Below are positions 18,188 to 27,020 of a stretch of DNA of 64,000 nucleotides, piece after piece. Source of the stretch: Gammaproteobacteria bacterium (GTDB taxonomy: Bacteria; Pseudomonadota; Gammaproteobacteria; Steroidobacterales; Rariloculaceae); assembly GCA_022825505.1 (NCBI GenBank), contig JAJDWR010000059.1, forward strand, positions 1 to 64,000, written 5' to 3'. The translations under genes and the position numbers were made by a program. Numbering within the stretch: the stretch's first letter is position 1; each line of letters begins with the position of its first letter. The notes beneath the pieces are model-generated. The model was not told the DNA's origin. It ran no database searches and saw nothing but the letters and a program-made list of their open reading frames with translations.

Positions 18188-19114
18188 TCAGGCGGCCAAC
18201 GCCGCGCGGGCGTTCTCCACGTCCTTGTACATCTGCACCTTCATGGTGGCCAGGTCGGCGTACTTGCGCTCTTCGCGAAGCCGCCGAATGAAGTGCACGG
18301 TGATGTAGCGGCCGTAGATCTCGCGATCGAAATCAAAGATGAAGACCTCCAGCAGCGGTTCGACGCCGCCGACGGTGGGCCTCGTGCCGACGCTGGCCAC
18401 CCCGTCCAGCAGTCCATCCGCCAGGCCGCCGATACGCGCTGCGAATATACCGTCCACGGGCGCCTGCCGGCGGTGAAGGTTGACGTTGGCGGTGGGAAAC
18501 CCCAGATCCTTGCCCAGGCCGATCCCCCGGACGACCCGCCCGGAGATGGAGTAATCCCTGCCCAGCATGTCGCTGGCCAGGGCGAGGTCGCCCCCGCGCA
18601 GGGCCTTGCGTATGGCCGTGCTGCTGACGCGCCGCCCGCGCCAGTAGATCGCCGGAACTTCGGTCACATCGAACCCCCTGGCCTCTCCCGCCGAACGAAG
18701 GTCGTCCAGGGTGCCCAGCCGGTTGGCGGCGAAGCGAAAGCCCTCGCCGACCACCACGTGGCGTGTATTCAGGCCGGCCAACAGCACGCCCTCGATGAAT
18801 TCCCGGGCCGAAAGACGACGGATGCGGCGAAACGAGGGGCAGAAAAGCTCGTCGACCCCCAGGTTGGCCAGCAGGTGATATCGCTCGCGGAACCGGGTGA
18901 GCCGCGCGGCGGGTCGATCCGGCGAGAAAAACTCCCTCGGCAACGGCTCGAATGACAGCACAAGCGCCGGCATTCCGGATGCGCGGCTGCAGGCCTTCAG
19001 GCGCCGCAGGATCTCCTGGTGCCCCCGATGCACGCCGTCGTAGGCGCCCACGGTGACCACCCGCGGACGTGACGGCGAGCGCTGCAGATGCGACAGGTGA
19101 CGATGAACCAGCAT
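18188..19114 (-). CDS. ribF: bifunctional riboflavin kinase / FAD synthetase
   Basis: Protein of 308 residues. The N-terminal FAD synthetase (nucleotidyl-transferase fold) has VVTVGAYDGVHRGHQEIL and VVVGEGFRFAANRLG. ISSTAIR-type residues appear as VSSTAIRKALRGGD. The C-terminal riboflavin kinase domain has GLGKDLGFPTANVNL and a downstream EVFIFDFDREIYG. It makes FMN and FAD, cofactors needed by the flavin enzymes in this window such as the nitroreductase and the tryptophan halogenase. It lies 33 bp after murJ in the same orientation. Confidence 0.96.
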   Translation of the reverse strand: MLVHRHLSHLQRSPSRPRVVTVGAYDGVHRGHQEILRRLKACSRASGMPALVLSFEPLPREFFSPDRPAARLTRFRERYHLLANLGVDELFCPSFRRIRRLSAREFIEGVLLAGLNTRHVVVGEGFRFAANRLGTLDDLRSAGEARGFDVTEVPAIYWRGRRVSSTAIRKALRGGDLALASDMLGRDYSISGRVVRGIGLGKDLGFPTANVNLHRRQAPVDGIFAARIGGLADGLLDGVASVGTRPTVGGVEPLLEVFIFDFDREIYGRYITVHFIRRLREERKYADLATMKVQMYKDVENARAALAA

Positions 19115-19147
19115 GGAACGGCGGCGGCAAGGGTTTCCGGGGGGCGA

Positions 19148-20767
19148 TTATAGGCTGGCCGCCGGTGATTTCCGAAGTGTCGCCAAACGCAGCCCAAGCA
19201 GGAAACAACAGCAGAAGTACGCCGCCATCCCGGCAAGGACGCAAACGGCGAGCCAGCCAACCCGGCCTGCGACACTCAGCAGCAGCCAGTCCCCGGCCGC
19301 ATCCCGAATCCAGGCAACGGCGAAGACCATCACGATCCCGGATACCAGGACCTGCATGGCGAGCCGGCCCCAACCCCGTTCGGGAGAATAAACACTTCGC
19401 CTGCGAAGCCCCCGGTACAGCAGGCCGGCGTTGAACAACGCGGAGATCGTGGTCGCCATCGCGAGTCCAGCGTGGGGGGCGTAGAAGTTCGTTCGCACCA
19501 GGCTCACTACCAGGACGACGTTGAGCGCCATGTTCAGGACCAGGGCGTAGACGGCGATGCGAACCGGCGTCCGGGTATCCTGGCGCGCGAAATAGCCCGG
19601 CGTCAGCACCTTCACCAGGATGAATCCCAGCAAACCCAGGCCGTAGGCGATCAGTGCCGCTTCGGCCATGTCGACGTCGTTGGCCGTGAACTCGCCGCCG
19701 TAGAAAATCGTGGTGAGCAGGGGTTCCGCCAGCACGATCAATCCCAGCGCCGCCGGGAACGCGATGATGAGCACCAGCCGCAGCGCCCAGTCAAGGGTCC
19801 TGCTGAACGCCTCCGCCGATGCCTTCGCATGCTGCTCGGAAAGCGTCGGCAGGATCGCGGTCGCCAGCGCAATGCCGAAGACCCCCAGGGGAAACTCCAT
19901 CAGGCGGTCGGCGTAGTAGAGCCAGGAGATGCTGCCGGCGGCGAGAAACGAGGCGATCAGGGTATCGAAGAGGATGTTGATCTGCGCCACCGACGAGCCG
20001 AACATCACCGGCGTCATCAGTTTGAGAATCTTGCGCACGCCCGCGTAGGCCCATCCCCATCGCGGCCGCGGCAGCAATTTCAGCCGCATCAGGAAGGGCA
20101 GTTGGAACAGAAGCTGGACCACGCCGGCGACGAAGACTCCGGCTGCCAACCCGATTCCGGGATTCTCAAGACGCGGCGCCACCCAACCCGCGAAGGCGAT
20201 CAGGACGAGATTGAGCAGTACGGGCGTGAAGGCCGGTACCGCGAAACTTCGGTAGGTGTTGAGAATGGCGCCCGCCAGGGCCGTCAACGAGATGAAGAAG
20301 AGATAGGGGAACGTCAGCTGGAGCATGTCCCGCGCCATCTCGTAGCGCCCGTCGTCGCCGATGAAGCCCGGCGCAAACACGGTGATCAGGACCGGCGCGG
20401 CGATGACGCCGAGGGCGGTGATTCCGAACAGCACCAGCCCCAGCGTACCCGCCACCCGATCGACGAGTTCCCGCGTCTCCTCGCCGCTGCGGGTGGCGCG
20501 GTACTCGGAGAAGACCGGCACGAACGCGGCCGAGAATGCGCCTTCGGCGAAGAACCGCCGCAGCAGGTTGGGGATCTTGAACGCCACGAAGAACGCGTCC
20601 ATGAGCGGACTGGCGCCGAACCAGCGGGAGAATCCGATATCCCTGGCCAATCCGGAGAGCCGCGACAGCGCCGTCATGGCGCCCACCACCGTGGTGGAGC
20701 GCAGCAGGCCGCCGGGTTCGTTACCCGTGTCCTGCGCGGATTCCTCCGGCGGCCTCGCCTCTGTCAT
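19148..20767 (-). CDS. murJ: lipid II flippase MurJ
   Basis: Polytopic membrane protein of 539 residues that flips lipid II across the inner membrane for peptidoglycan synthesis. The start at ATG 20767 is chosen for GAGGAG 7 bases upstream; a longer open frame to 20959 adds 64 non-conserved residues and would overlap the rpsT promoter region. Family motifs include SRLSGLARDIGFSRWFGASP and the FFAEGAFSAAFVPVFSEY segment after helix 1. About 14 membrane helices are expected. It starts the murJ-ribF-ileS-lspA operon and is divergent from rpsT. Confidence 0.95.
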   Translation of the reverse strand: MTEARPPEESAQDTGNEPGGLLRSTTVVGAMTALSRLSGLARDIGFSRWFGASPLMDAFFVAFKIPNLLRRFFAEGAFSAAFVPVFSEYRATRSGEETRELVDRVAGTLGLVLFGITALGVIAAPVLITVFAPGFIGDDGRYEMARDMLQLTFPYLFFISLTALAGAILNTYRSFAVPAFTPVLLNLVLIAFAGWVAPRLENPGIGLAAGVFVAGVVQLLFQLPFLMRLKLLPRPRWGWAYAGVRKILKLMTPVMFGSSVAQINILFDTLIASFLAAGSISWLYYADRLMEFPLGVFGIALATAILPTLSEQHAKASAEAFSRTLDWALRLVLIIAFPAALGLIVLAEPLLTTIFYGGEFTANDVDMAEAALIAYGLGLLGFILVKVLTPGYFARQDTRTPVRIAVYALVLNMALNVVLVVSLVRTNFYAPHAGLAMATTISALFNAGLLYRGLRRRSVYSPERGWGRLAMQVLVSGIVMVFAVAWIRDAAGDWLLLSVAGRVGWLAVCVLAGMAAYFCCCFLLGLRLATLRKSPAASL

Positions 20768-20895
20768 TGGCACTCTCCTCGCACACACCGATCCCGCGTC
20801 GATTCCAGTCAATCCCGAATCGCTCCACGAGCCCTGGATACACGCCAGCCGGCCGGGGCCCGGGGAGCGTAATCCCATGCCGTTCGCCGGCCTGC

Positions 20896-20924
20896 TTGAC
20901 TTGAATTGGTGAGCTACCAATAAT
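20896..20924 (+). promoter_or_regulatory. sigma70-type promoter of rpsT
   Basis: TTGACT (20896-20901) and AATAAT (20919-20924) are separated by exactly 17 bp and lie 50 bp upstream of the rpsT start codon. Both boxes match the consensus at five of six positions, which is strong for this GC-rich sequence. Confidence 0.7.
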
Positions 20925-20973
20925 ACCGCCCTTTTCGGGGCCGACCCCTTCCGATTCACACGCCCGGTGACCC

Positions 20974-21234
20974 ATGGCCAACATTCAATCGGCGAAGAAG
21001 CGCGCCCGCCAGAACGACAAGCGCCGCGTCCATAACGCCGCGCTGCGGGCGCGGCTGCGAACGGCCGTTCGCCACGTGCTCAGGGCCGTTGCCGAGGGCG
21101 ACAGGGAAGCCGCGCAGAGCCGCTACAAGGCGGCCGTGCCGCAGATCGACAAGATGGCTGCCAAGGGGATCATCGCCAGGAACAAGGCGGCCCGCTACAA
21201 GAGCCGGCTGAACGCCAGGATTCGAGCGCTGTAG
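20974..21234 (+). CDS. rpsT: 30S ribosomal protein S20
   Basis: Protein of 86 residues beginning MANIQSAKKRARQNDKRR, the standard S20 N-terminus. It is highly basic, helical, and full length, ending RYKSRLNARIRAL. It binds 16S rRNA in the body of the small subunit. It is divergent from murJ, as in many gammaproteobacteria, with a strong promoter upstream. Confidence 0.98.
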   Translation: MANIQSAKKRARQNDKRRVHNAALRARLRTAVRHVLRAVAEGDREAAQSRYKAAVPQIDKMAAKGIIARNKAARYKSRLNARIRAL

Positions 21235-21374
21235 GCGCAACCCCGTATCCTGACGGACAGGAATCGCGGCAATCAGGGATTTTCGGCGTCAAGGCGAGAC
21301 ATCACCGCTCTGGTCGGGGTGTCGGCCCCTTCGTCGATGGCCGCGCACCGCCGTGCGCCATTGGCCTACTCCGA

Positions 21375-21629
21375 CTACGCGCCGCCGAAGAGCTTGAGTG
21401 CGGCGAATAACGCCCCGGCGATGGCTATCTGTGACAGCAACATCTTGTTCACAGCGGTTGCAAGCGCAGCTTCGAGCTTGGCGACCGAAGCATCCAGCTT
21501 GTCTGTCGTAACGTAGTCTTTTCGTTCCTGACTCATGGCGTTGACGAGGGCCTCGGCTTGTTCGGCCTCGAACCCCGCTGCTTGTAGCTCGCGTGCGGTC
21601 GCAAGCGTATCGAATGTACCGGAAAGCAT
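21375..21629 (-). CDS. small coiled-coil membrane-anchored protein, DUF1640-like
   Basis: Protein of 84 residues. It begins MLSGTFDTLATARELQAAGF and continues with FEAEQAEALVNAMSQ, the pattern of DUF1640/CCDC90-type proteins: an amphipathic start, then a short coiled coil around TTDKLDASVAKLEAALATAV. A single C-terminal helix follows, LLSQIAIAGALFAALKLF. Homologues are short membrane-anchored trimer-like coiled coils of unclear role. It stands alone on the minus strand between rpsT and obgE, with 37 bp to obgE. Confidence 0.7.
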   Translation of the reverse strand: MLSGTFDTLATARELQAAGFEAEQAEALVNAMSQERKDYVTTDKLDASVAKLEAALATAVNKMLLSQIAIAGALFAALKLFGGA

Positions 21630-21666
21630 AACTCACTCACAGTCATAACTCACCAAGACGCCGTCT

Positions 21667-22689
21667 TCACGCATGAGCCGATGCCCGCTCCAGATAGTCC
21701 ATTACCGAACGGGCCAACGCCCCGGCGCCTTCTCCCGTCGCCGCGCTGATTCCGAACGCGGGGCCGTTCCAGTCCGACGCCTTGACCAGTGAATCGACCG
21801 CGTCGTCCCACTGATCGCGTGGCAATAGGTCGAGCTTGTTCAAGGCGAGCCAACGGGGCCGCGCCGACAGGCCATCGGAGTAGGTTCGCAATTCGGAATC
21901 GATGGTGCGGACGGCCTCTTCCGGGGGCATGGCGGCGCCGGAATCAGCGACCTCCACCACATGCACCAACAGCCGGGTGCGCTGCAGGTGCCTGAGAAAC
22001 TGGATGCCGAGTCCCGCGCCCCGGGCGGCGCCCTCGATCAGGCCGGGAATGTCCGCGACGACAAAACTGCGGTCCGTCTCGATTCGGACCACGCCCAGGT
22101 GGGGATGCAGGGTGGTGAACGGGTAGTCTGCGACCTTGGGCCGCGCGGCCGATAGCGCCCGTAACAGCGTCGACTTGCCGGCGTTCGGAAGCCCGACCAG
22201 ACCGACATCCGCCAGCAGCTTGAGTTCAAGCGCGAGACGCCGTTTTTCTCCCGGGTCGCCCGTGGTGAACTTCCGGGGCGCGCGATTGACGCTACTCTTG
22301 AAGCGGCTGTTTCCCAGGCCGCCGCGCCCGCCCTGAGCAACCTTGAGCGTCTGCCCCGGGGCAGCCAGGTCGCCGAGCACTTCCTCCGTGTCGATATCGG
22401 AAACCACGGTCCCGGCAGGGACGGGGACATAGAGATCCTCGCCCGAGGCGCCGGTCCTCTGGCGACCAGCGCCGCCGCGGCCGTTCCCCGCGGCAAAGCG
22501 GCGCTGAACCCGGAATTCCGCCAGGGTATTGATGCCGGATTCGGCGATCAGGTACACGCTGCCGCCGTGCCCGCCGTCACCGCCATCCGGACCGCCCCTG
22601 GGCACGAACTTCTCCCGGCGAAAACTGGCGCAACCGTTTCCGCCGCAGCCCGCTTCCACCCGGACGGTTGCCTCGTCGACGAATTTCAT
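21667..22689 (-). CDS. obgE: GTPase Obg/CgtA, ribosome assembly
   Basis: Essential GTPase of 340 residues. The N-terminal glycine-rich Obg fold runs from [20 protein letters not shown] through [20 protein letters not shown]. The G domain has [11 protein letters not shown] (P-loop), [11 protein letters not shown] (switch I), [16 protein letters not shown] (switch II) and LNKLDLL (NKxD). It acts in 50S maturation and the stringent response. There is no long acidic C-terminal tail, so it is slightly shorter than the E. coli protein. It follows rplU-rpmA in the usual order. Confidence 0.97.
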   Translation of the reverse strand: MKFVDEATVRVEAGCGGNGCASFRREKFVPRGGPDGGDGGHGGSVYLIAESGINTLAEFRVQRRFAAGNGRGGAGRQRTGASGEDLYVPVPAGTVVSDIDTEEVLGDLAAPGQTLKVAQGGRGGLGNSRFKSSVNRAPRKFTTGDPGEKRRLALELKLLADVGLVGLPNAGKSTLLRALSAARPKVADYPFTTLHPHLGVVRIETDRSFVVADIPGLIEGAARGAGLGIQFLRHLQRTRLLVHVVEVADSGAAMPPEEAVRTIDSELRTYSDGLSARPRWLALNKLDLLPRDQWDDAVDSLVKASDWNGPAFGISAATGEGAGALARSVMDYLERASAHA

Positions 22690-22802
22690 GGGCTCATGCT
22701 ACGCGGAAATACTCCGCGTTCTCCACCTGCCGGTGGGTGCGGAGGGAATGGTCTGGCTGATCTCGCCGTACCGTGCCGGTTCGGCCCCAAACGGGATCTG
22801 CG

Positions 22803-23060
22803 TCAGGACGGTACTACGCTGACGAACTTTCTGTTCTTCGGACCCTTCGTCTCGAAGGCCACGCGGCCCTCCGCGGTCGCAAAGAGCGTGTAGTCCTTGC
22901 CCACACCGACGTTGACGCCGGGGTGAAACTTCGTGCCCCGCTGCCGGACAATGATGTTGCCGGCCAGTACGTGTTCCCCGGCGTAGCGCTTGATGCCAAG
23001 CCGTTTGGATTCGGAGTCGCGGCCGTTCTTGGAACTGCCGCCTGCCTTTTTGTGTGCCAT
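22803..23060 (-). CDS. rpmA: 50S ribosomal protein L27
   Basis: Protein of 85 residues beginning [20 protein letters not shown], the classic L27 N-terminus that reaches the peptidyl-transferase centre. It is full length and ends [19 protein letters not shown]. It lies 18 bp downstream of rplU, with 113 bp to obgE. A small hairpin (CGCGGA/TCCGCG at 22702-22718) lies between rpmA and obgE, without a T-run. Confidence 0.98.
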   Translation of the reverse strand: MAHKKAGGSSKNGRDSESKRLGIKRYAGEHVLAGNIIVRQRGTKFHPGVNVGVGKDYTLFATAEGRVAFETKGPKNRKFVSVVPS

Positions 23061-23078
23061 ATCTCGACTCCTCCCGGA

Positions 23079-23570
23079 TCAGGCGGACTCGGCCGCGTCT
23101 GCTTCTGTGGCGGTGGCCGGCTCGGCCGCGCGCGTCTCCGCTTCAGCAGCGCTCGCTTCGGCTTCCGCCGTGCCGGCTTCCGCTTCCGTCGCGCCCGTCG
23201 TCGCTTCGGTGGGGCTATCCGGCTCCGCTGCTTCAGCCTCCGCTTCTGCATCGGCCGAACCCGATCCTATCGACGTGATCTCAACCTCGGTGAAGTGCTG
23301 CCGGTGTCCCATGATCCGCTTGTAGTTCTTGCGGCGCTTGAATTTCGTGACCACGATCTTCTTGCCGCGCCCCTGGGCGGTGACGATTCCCTGGATCCGG
23401 CTGTCCTCTACCAGCGGAGACCCCAGCGTGACGTCGGCGCCATCGGCCACCATCAGCACCTGGTCGAACTCCACCGCATCGCCTTCATCGGCATCCAGGC
23501 GCTCCACGCGGACGCGATCGCCCTCGCTGGCACGGTACTGCTTGCCGCCTGAACGAAACACTGCGTACAT
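23079..23570 (-). CDS. rplU: 50S ribosomal protein L21 with long acidic C-terminal extension
   Basis: The first 100 or so residues are ordinary L21: [20 protein letters not shown], then [21 protein letters not shown]. About 60 further residues follow, composed almost wholly of Ala, Glu, Thr and Ser. The usual length is about 103, so the protein of 163 residues carries a disordered acidic tail. The tail is coded by GC-rich imperfect repeats and follows the L21 domain without a frame change. It is the first gene of rplU-rpmA-obgE. Confidence 0.96.
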   Translation of the reverse strand: MYAVFRSGGKQYRASEGDRVRVERLDADEGDAVEFDQVLMVADGADVTLGSPLVEDSRIQGIVTAQGRGKKIVVTKFKRRKNYKRIMGHRQHFTEVEITSIGSGSADAEAEAEAAEPDSPTEATTGATEAEAGTAEAEASAAEAETRAAEPATATEADAAESA

Positions 23571-23646
23571 GTGGGGAAACTCCTGCCGGCCCGGGATCGA
23601 TGCGGACCCTGGAACGCGCGGATTTTATTGAGTTCGCGGAATGGGG

Positions 23647-25059
23647 TCAATTATCGGCGCCGTTGTGTCCGCCTTTACCGGCATTTCCGCTGCCGAAATC
23701 GCCATTACCGTGATCGCCGCTGCCGAAATCTCCATCGCCGGGTACCGAGCGAATCAACGCCGGATAGTAGTACAGCAGCGTGGCGGCACGGGCGGTCCAG
23801 TGAACGCACATGGCCGCCCAGAGCCCGTGATTGCCGAACGGGGTCAACGCCCACCAGGCCGCCAGGAATATTGCCAGCGACGCCAGGCCGGCCCGCCGCA
23901 TGTCGGCAGCACGGGTCGCGCCGATGAAGATTCCGTCCAACTGGTACGCCCATACGCCCAGCAGCGGGGCTGCGACAGCCCAGGGGAGATACACGCGCGC
24001 GGCGGCCCGGGCAGCGGGATCCACGGTCAATACGTCCACGAACAGCGCCCCGAGCAGGGCCACAATAACCGCAAGGACGAGCGCCGTGCCCGCCGCCCAG
24101 ACTGTCGTAAGCCGCACGGCCTCCCTGACCCCCGCGCGCCGCGCGGCGCCCATTGCGCGTCCCACCAGCGCTTCGGCCGCGAACGCGAATCCATCGAGCA
24201 GAAAAGCCGCTGCCGAGACGAAGTGCATCAGCACTGCATTGGCCGCGAGTACCACATCACCCTGTTTGGCGCCCTGCGCCGTGAACCAGGCGAAAGCGAA
24301 AATCAGCGCCAGCGAGCGAATCATGATGTCCCGGCTCACCGCGACCGTTCGCCTCAGACGTGCGGCATCAAGCCAGCGCGCCGGCGACCAGTGCCCGCCC
24401 ATTCCCCGAATGTGGCGCACGGCAATGTAAAGGCCCACCGCCGCGGCCAAATACTCGGCCAGAACCGTACCGCCGGCAACACCCCGCACATCCCAGCCGA
24501 AACCGAGCACGAACAGCGCGTCCAGGCAGATGTTGGTCACGTTCAGCACCAGTTGCAGCGCGAGGCCGGTGCCCGTGCGTCCCAGGCCGATGAACCACCC
24601 GAGCAGCGCGTAATTGGCGAGCGTGGCCGGTGCGCTCCAGATGCGGATGTCGAAGTACCGCCGCGCCAGCAACTCGACCCGTGGGCTTCCTTCGATCGCC
24701 GTAAACGCGATCTCGCGAATCGGCCACTGCACTGCGATCAACGCCACGCCCGCGGCGAGCGCGACCAGCAACGCCCGCCCCAGGTTGGCGCAGACTTCGT
24801 CGATGTCGCCTGCGCCCCAGGTCTGCGCGGTCAGCCCCGTGGTGGCCATCCGCAGAAACCCGAATGCCCAGAAGACGAAGGAAAAGATCAGGGCGCCCAC
24901 GGCAATAGCGCCAATGTAGGCAGGATCGGGAATCTGTCCCACCACCCCCGTATCCACGATTCCGATCAGGGGCGTCGATACATTGGAGACGATCACCGGC
25001 AATGCCATCGTGCCGACGGATCGGTACGTCACCGGCCTGAGTCTTTCGGCAACCTGCAT
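23647..25059 (-). CDS. MATE-family efflux transporter (DinF-like)
   Basis: Inner-membrane exporter of 470 residues with about 12 helices in two repeated halves, expected to expel cationic drugs or metabolites using Na+ or H+. Start is ATG 25059 (MQVAERLRPVTYRSVGTMAL); a longer frame to 25206 runs past the ispB start into antisense and is not used. Helix 1 has PVIVSNVSTPLIGIVDTGVVG and the second half has AAAFLLDGFAFAAEALVGRA, both typical of the DinF branch. The last 30 residues are an odd glycine/asparagine/aspartate-rich tail (GNGDFGSGNAGKGGHNG). The gene sits between ispB and rplU, which are adjacent in many genomes. Confidence 0.9.
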   Translation of the reverse strand: MQVAERLRPVTYRSVGTMALPVIVSNVSTPLIGIVDTGVVGQIPDPAYIGAIAVGALIFSFVFWAFGFLRMATTGLTAQTWGAGDIDEVCANLGRALLVALAAGVALIAVQWPIREIAFTAIEGSPRVELLARRYFDIRIWSAPATLANYALLGWFIGLGRTGTGLALQLVLNVTNICLDALFVLGFGWDVRGVAGGTVLAEYLAAAVGLYIAVRHIRGMGGHWSPARWLDAARLRRTVAVSRDIMIRSLALIFAFAWFTAQGAKQGDVVLAANAVLMHFVSAAAFLLDGFAFAAEALVGRAMGAARRAGVREAVRLTTVWAAGTALVLAVIVALLGALFVDVLTVDPAARAAARVYLPWAVAAPLLGVWAYQLDGIFIGATRAADMRRAGLASLAIFLAAWWALTPFGNHGLWAAMCVHWTARAATLLYYYPALIRSVPGDGDFGSGDHGNGDFGSGNAGKGGHNGADN

Positions 25060-25226
25060 GTGTCGTCCGTATCCGTATTCGTGGGTCCGGTGCGGGACTA
25101 GACGGCCGGGATGCATCGCCGGCCGATCGGCCGTCTTCGGCCAGCCGGTCTTCCAGCCAATGCCGCGGGACTTCTGCCAAGGGCTGCTTCGCGGCAGTCT
25201 CGCCAAACGGACTCGTATCGGGCATT

Positions 25227-26234
25227 ATGCGCACGATGCAAGCTGCCGAATCGCACCTTAACGCACCGTCCCTCGAAGCGCTCAGATCCCTCGTAAAGAG
25301 CGACTGGGCCGCAGTCAACCGACTGATTTTCCAGCGTCTTGGCAGCGATGTCGCCCTGGTCAACCAGGTGGCTCACCACATCATTCACGGCGGCGGAAAG
25401 CGATTGCGTCCGCTGTCGGTTCTGCTGGCGGCGCGCGCCTGCGGCTACCGGGGAAGCGCGCACGTTCCCGTGGCCGTGATCATCGAGTTCATACACACCG
25501 CGACCCTGCTTCATGACGACGTGGTGGACGAGTCTGCGCTGCGCAGGGGAAGAAAGACAGCCAATTCGGTGTTCGGAAACCAGGCCAGCGTGCTCGTGGG
25601 CGACTTTCTCTACTCAAGGGCGTTCCAGATGATGGTCGAGGTCGGCGAGATGAGTATTCTCGATGTTCTTGCCAATGCCACCAATACCATCGCGGAAGGC
25701 GAAGTGTTGCAGCTCATGAATTGCAACAACCCGGACCTCGCCGAAACGGACTACCTGGAGGTGATTTTTCGAAAGACCGCCAAGCTCTTCGAGGCGGGCG
25801 CGGAGTGCGCGGCGATTCTTGCCGGGGAAGGCGAGAAGACCCGCAAGGCCCTGGTGGACTACGGCCGGCACCTGGGCCTTGCTTTTCAACTCGTCGACGA
25901 TGCCCTGGACTACAACGCCACCGCCGAGGAACTCGGCAAGAACATCGGCGACGACCTGGCCGAAGGCAAGTCGACACTGCCGCTGATCTACGCCATGGAC
26001 AAGGGCAGCGCGGCGGAACGGCACATGATTCGCGAGGCGATCGAAACGGGCGGCACGCAGAACCTGACCTCCATCCACCTGGCCATCCAGGCCACCGGGG
26101 GGCTTCGGTATACGGCGGACCGCGCGCAGGAGGAAGCCGGGGCCGCGATGCAGGCCCTGGAGCGGCTCCCCAAGACTCCCTACAGGGAAGGCCTGATCAC
26201 GCTGGCGCGGTTTGCCGTCAATCGGCGCTTTTGA
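25227..26234 (+). CDS. ispB: octaprenyl diphosphate synthase, ubiquinone side chain
   Basis: Trans-polyprenyl diphosphate synthase of 335 residues. The first aspartate-rich motif is DDVVD at 97-101 and the second is DDALD at 224-228. GGGKRLRP (residues 55-62) binds the pyrophosphate. It elongates farnesyl diphosphate with isopentenyl units to make the quinone tail; position next to rplU-rpmA supports IspB over IspA. No bulky residue is visible immediately before the first motif that would enforce a short chain (sequence TATLLH). Quinones made with this chain would serve the dehydrogenases elsewhere in the window. Confidence 0.95.
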   Translation: MRTMQAAESHLNAPSLEALRSLVKSDWAAVNRLIFQRLGSDVALVNQVAHHIIHGGGKRLRPLSVLLAARACGYRGSAHVPVAVIIEFIHTATLLHDDVVDESALRRGRKTANSVFGNQASVLVGDFLYSRAFQMMVEVGEMSILDVLANATNTIAEGEVLQLMNCNNPDLAETDYLEVIFRKTAKLFEAGAECAAILAGEGEKTRKALVDYGRHLGLAFQLVDDALDYNATAEELGKNIGDDLAEGKSTLPLIYAMDKGSAAERHMIREAIETGGTQNLTSIHLAIQATGGLRYTADRAQEEAGAAMQALERLPKTPYREGLITLARFAVNRRF

Positions 26235-26254
26235 AGGCTTGCAGAACCGGACCC

Positions 26255-27007
26255 GTGACCGAGCAATCGTTCCCGATCCATCGCGACCGCTACGACGCGC
26301 TGATGGAGGTGGTACAGACTCGGATGACCGTGCGCGCCTTCGACCCGGACTACGAGGTACCGAAGGAACACTTCGAGCTGATCCTGGACGCCGCCCGGCA
26401 CGGGCCTTCCGGCGCGAACGCGCAGCCGTGGCACTACATCGTCGTCACGCAACCGGAAACCAAGCTCAGGATCGCCGAGTACTTCGTTGCCGAGCAGCGC
26501 CGGCGCGCGAAGCTCAAGATGAAATTCCCCACCCCCGACTACCGGGGGATCGGCACGGCGCCCGGCGTCATCGTGGTGGCATCCGACTTCCGCTGGGTGC
26601 GGGCGTTCCCGGTGCTTCGGGACGACGATTCGCCGCTCAACGAAATGTACAGGGAGAACGCCGAGCGCATCCTGCTCCAGAGCGTGGCCGCATCCACCAT
26701 GTCGGCGCACCTGGCGGCCGCGGCGTTGGGCTACAACGTCTGGTGGATCACCGCCATCGGTCAGCAGGAGGCGCAGGACGCCATGAAACCCCTGCTGGGG
26801 ATTCCCGATAACCTGTCGGTGCTCGACATCATGTGCTTCGGCCCGCCGAAGAAGGCGCCCTACAAGCGCTGGAAAAAGAAGCTGGACGAAATCGTCAACT
26901 GGGACCGGTTCGATCCGGAGCACTACTGGACCGACGAGCAGATCGAGGAATGGGTCAGGACCCAGCGCCACCGGGTCATGTATCGGGACGAAAGCAATAT
27001 TGATTGA
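26255..27007 (+). CDS. nitroreductase-family FMN oxidoreductase
   Basis: Protein of 250 residues starting at GTG 26255 (VTEQSFPIHRDRYDAL). An open frame reaching back to 25721 overlaps ispB and is not coding. The nitroreductase fold is marked by VVQTRMTVRAFDPDYEVP, the FMN-binding arginine segment, by DAARHGPSGANAQPWHYIVV, and by ASTMSAHLAAAALGYNVWWI near the dimer interface. It binds FMN and reduces nitro or related compounds with NAD(P)H; the true substrate is unknown. It follows ispB by 20 bp and precedes the sulfatase by 13 bp, so may be cotranscribed with both. Confidence 0.88.
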   Translation: MTEQSFPIHRDRYDALMEVVQTRMTVRAFDPDYEVPKEHFELILDAARHGPSGANAQPWHYIVVTQPETKLRIAEYFVAEQRRRAKLKMKFPTPDYRGIGTAPGVIVVASDFRWVRAFPVLRDDDSPLNEMYRENAERILLQSVAASTMSAHLAAAALGYNVWWITAIGQQEAQDAMKPLLGIPDNLSVLDIMCFGPPKKAPYKRWKKKLDEIVNWDRFDPEHYWTDEQIEEWVRTQRHRVMYRDESNID

Positions 27008-27020
27008 GGGGAGATCAACG

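Noticed and set aside
19472..20872. 466-codon plus-strand open frame across murJ
   Set aside because: Very rich in Arg, Gln and His, typical of an antisense reading of a membrane protein gene; murJ is certain.
22702..22718. CGCGGA/TCCGCG hairpin between rpmA and obgE as a terminator
   Set aside because: Only 6 bp, no T-run, and the genes are normally cotranscribed.
23641..25101. 486-codon plus-strand open frame across the MATE gene
   Set aside because: Antisense shadow; no family resemblance.
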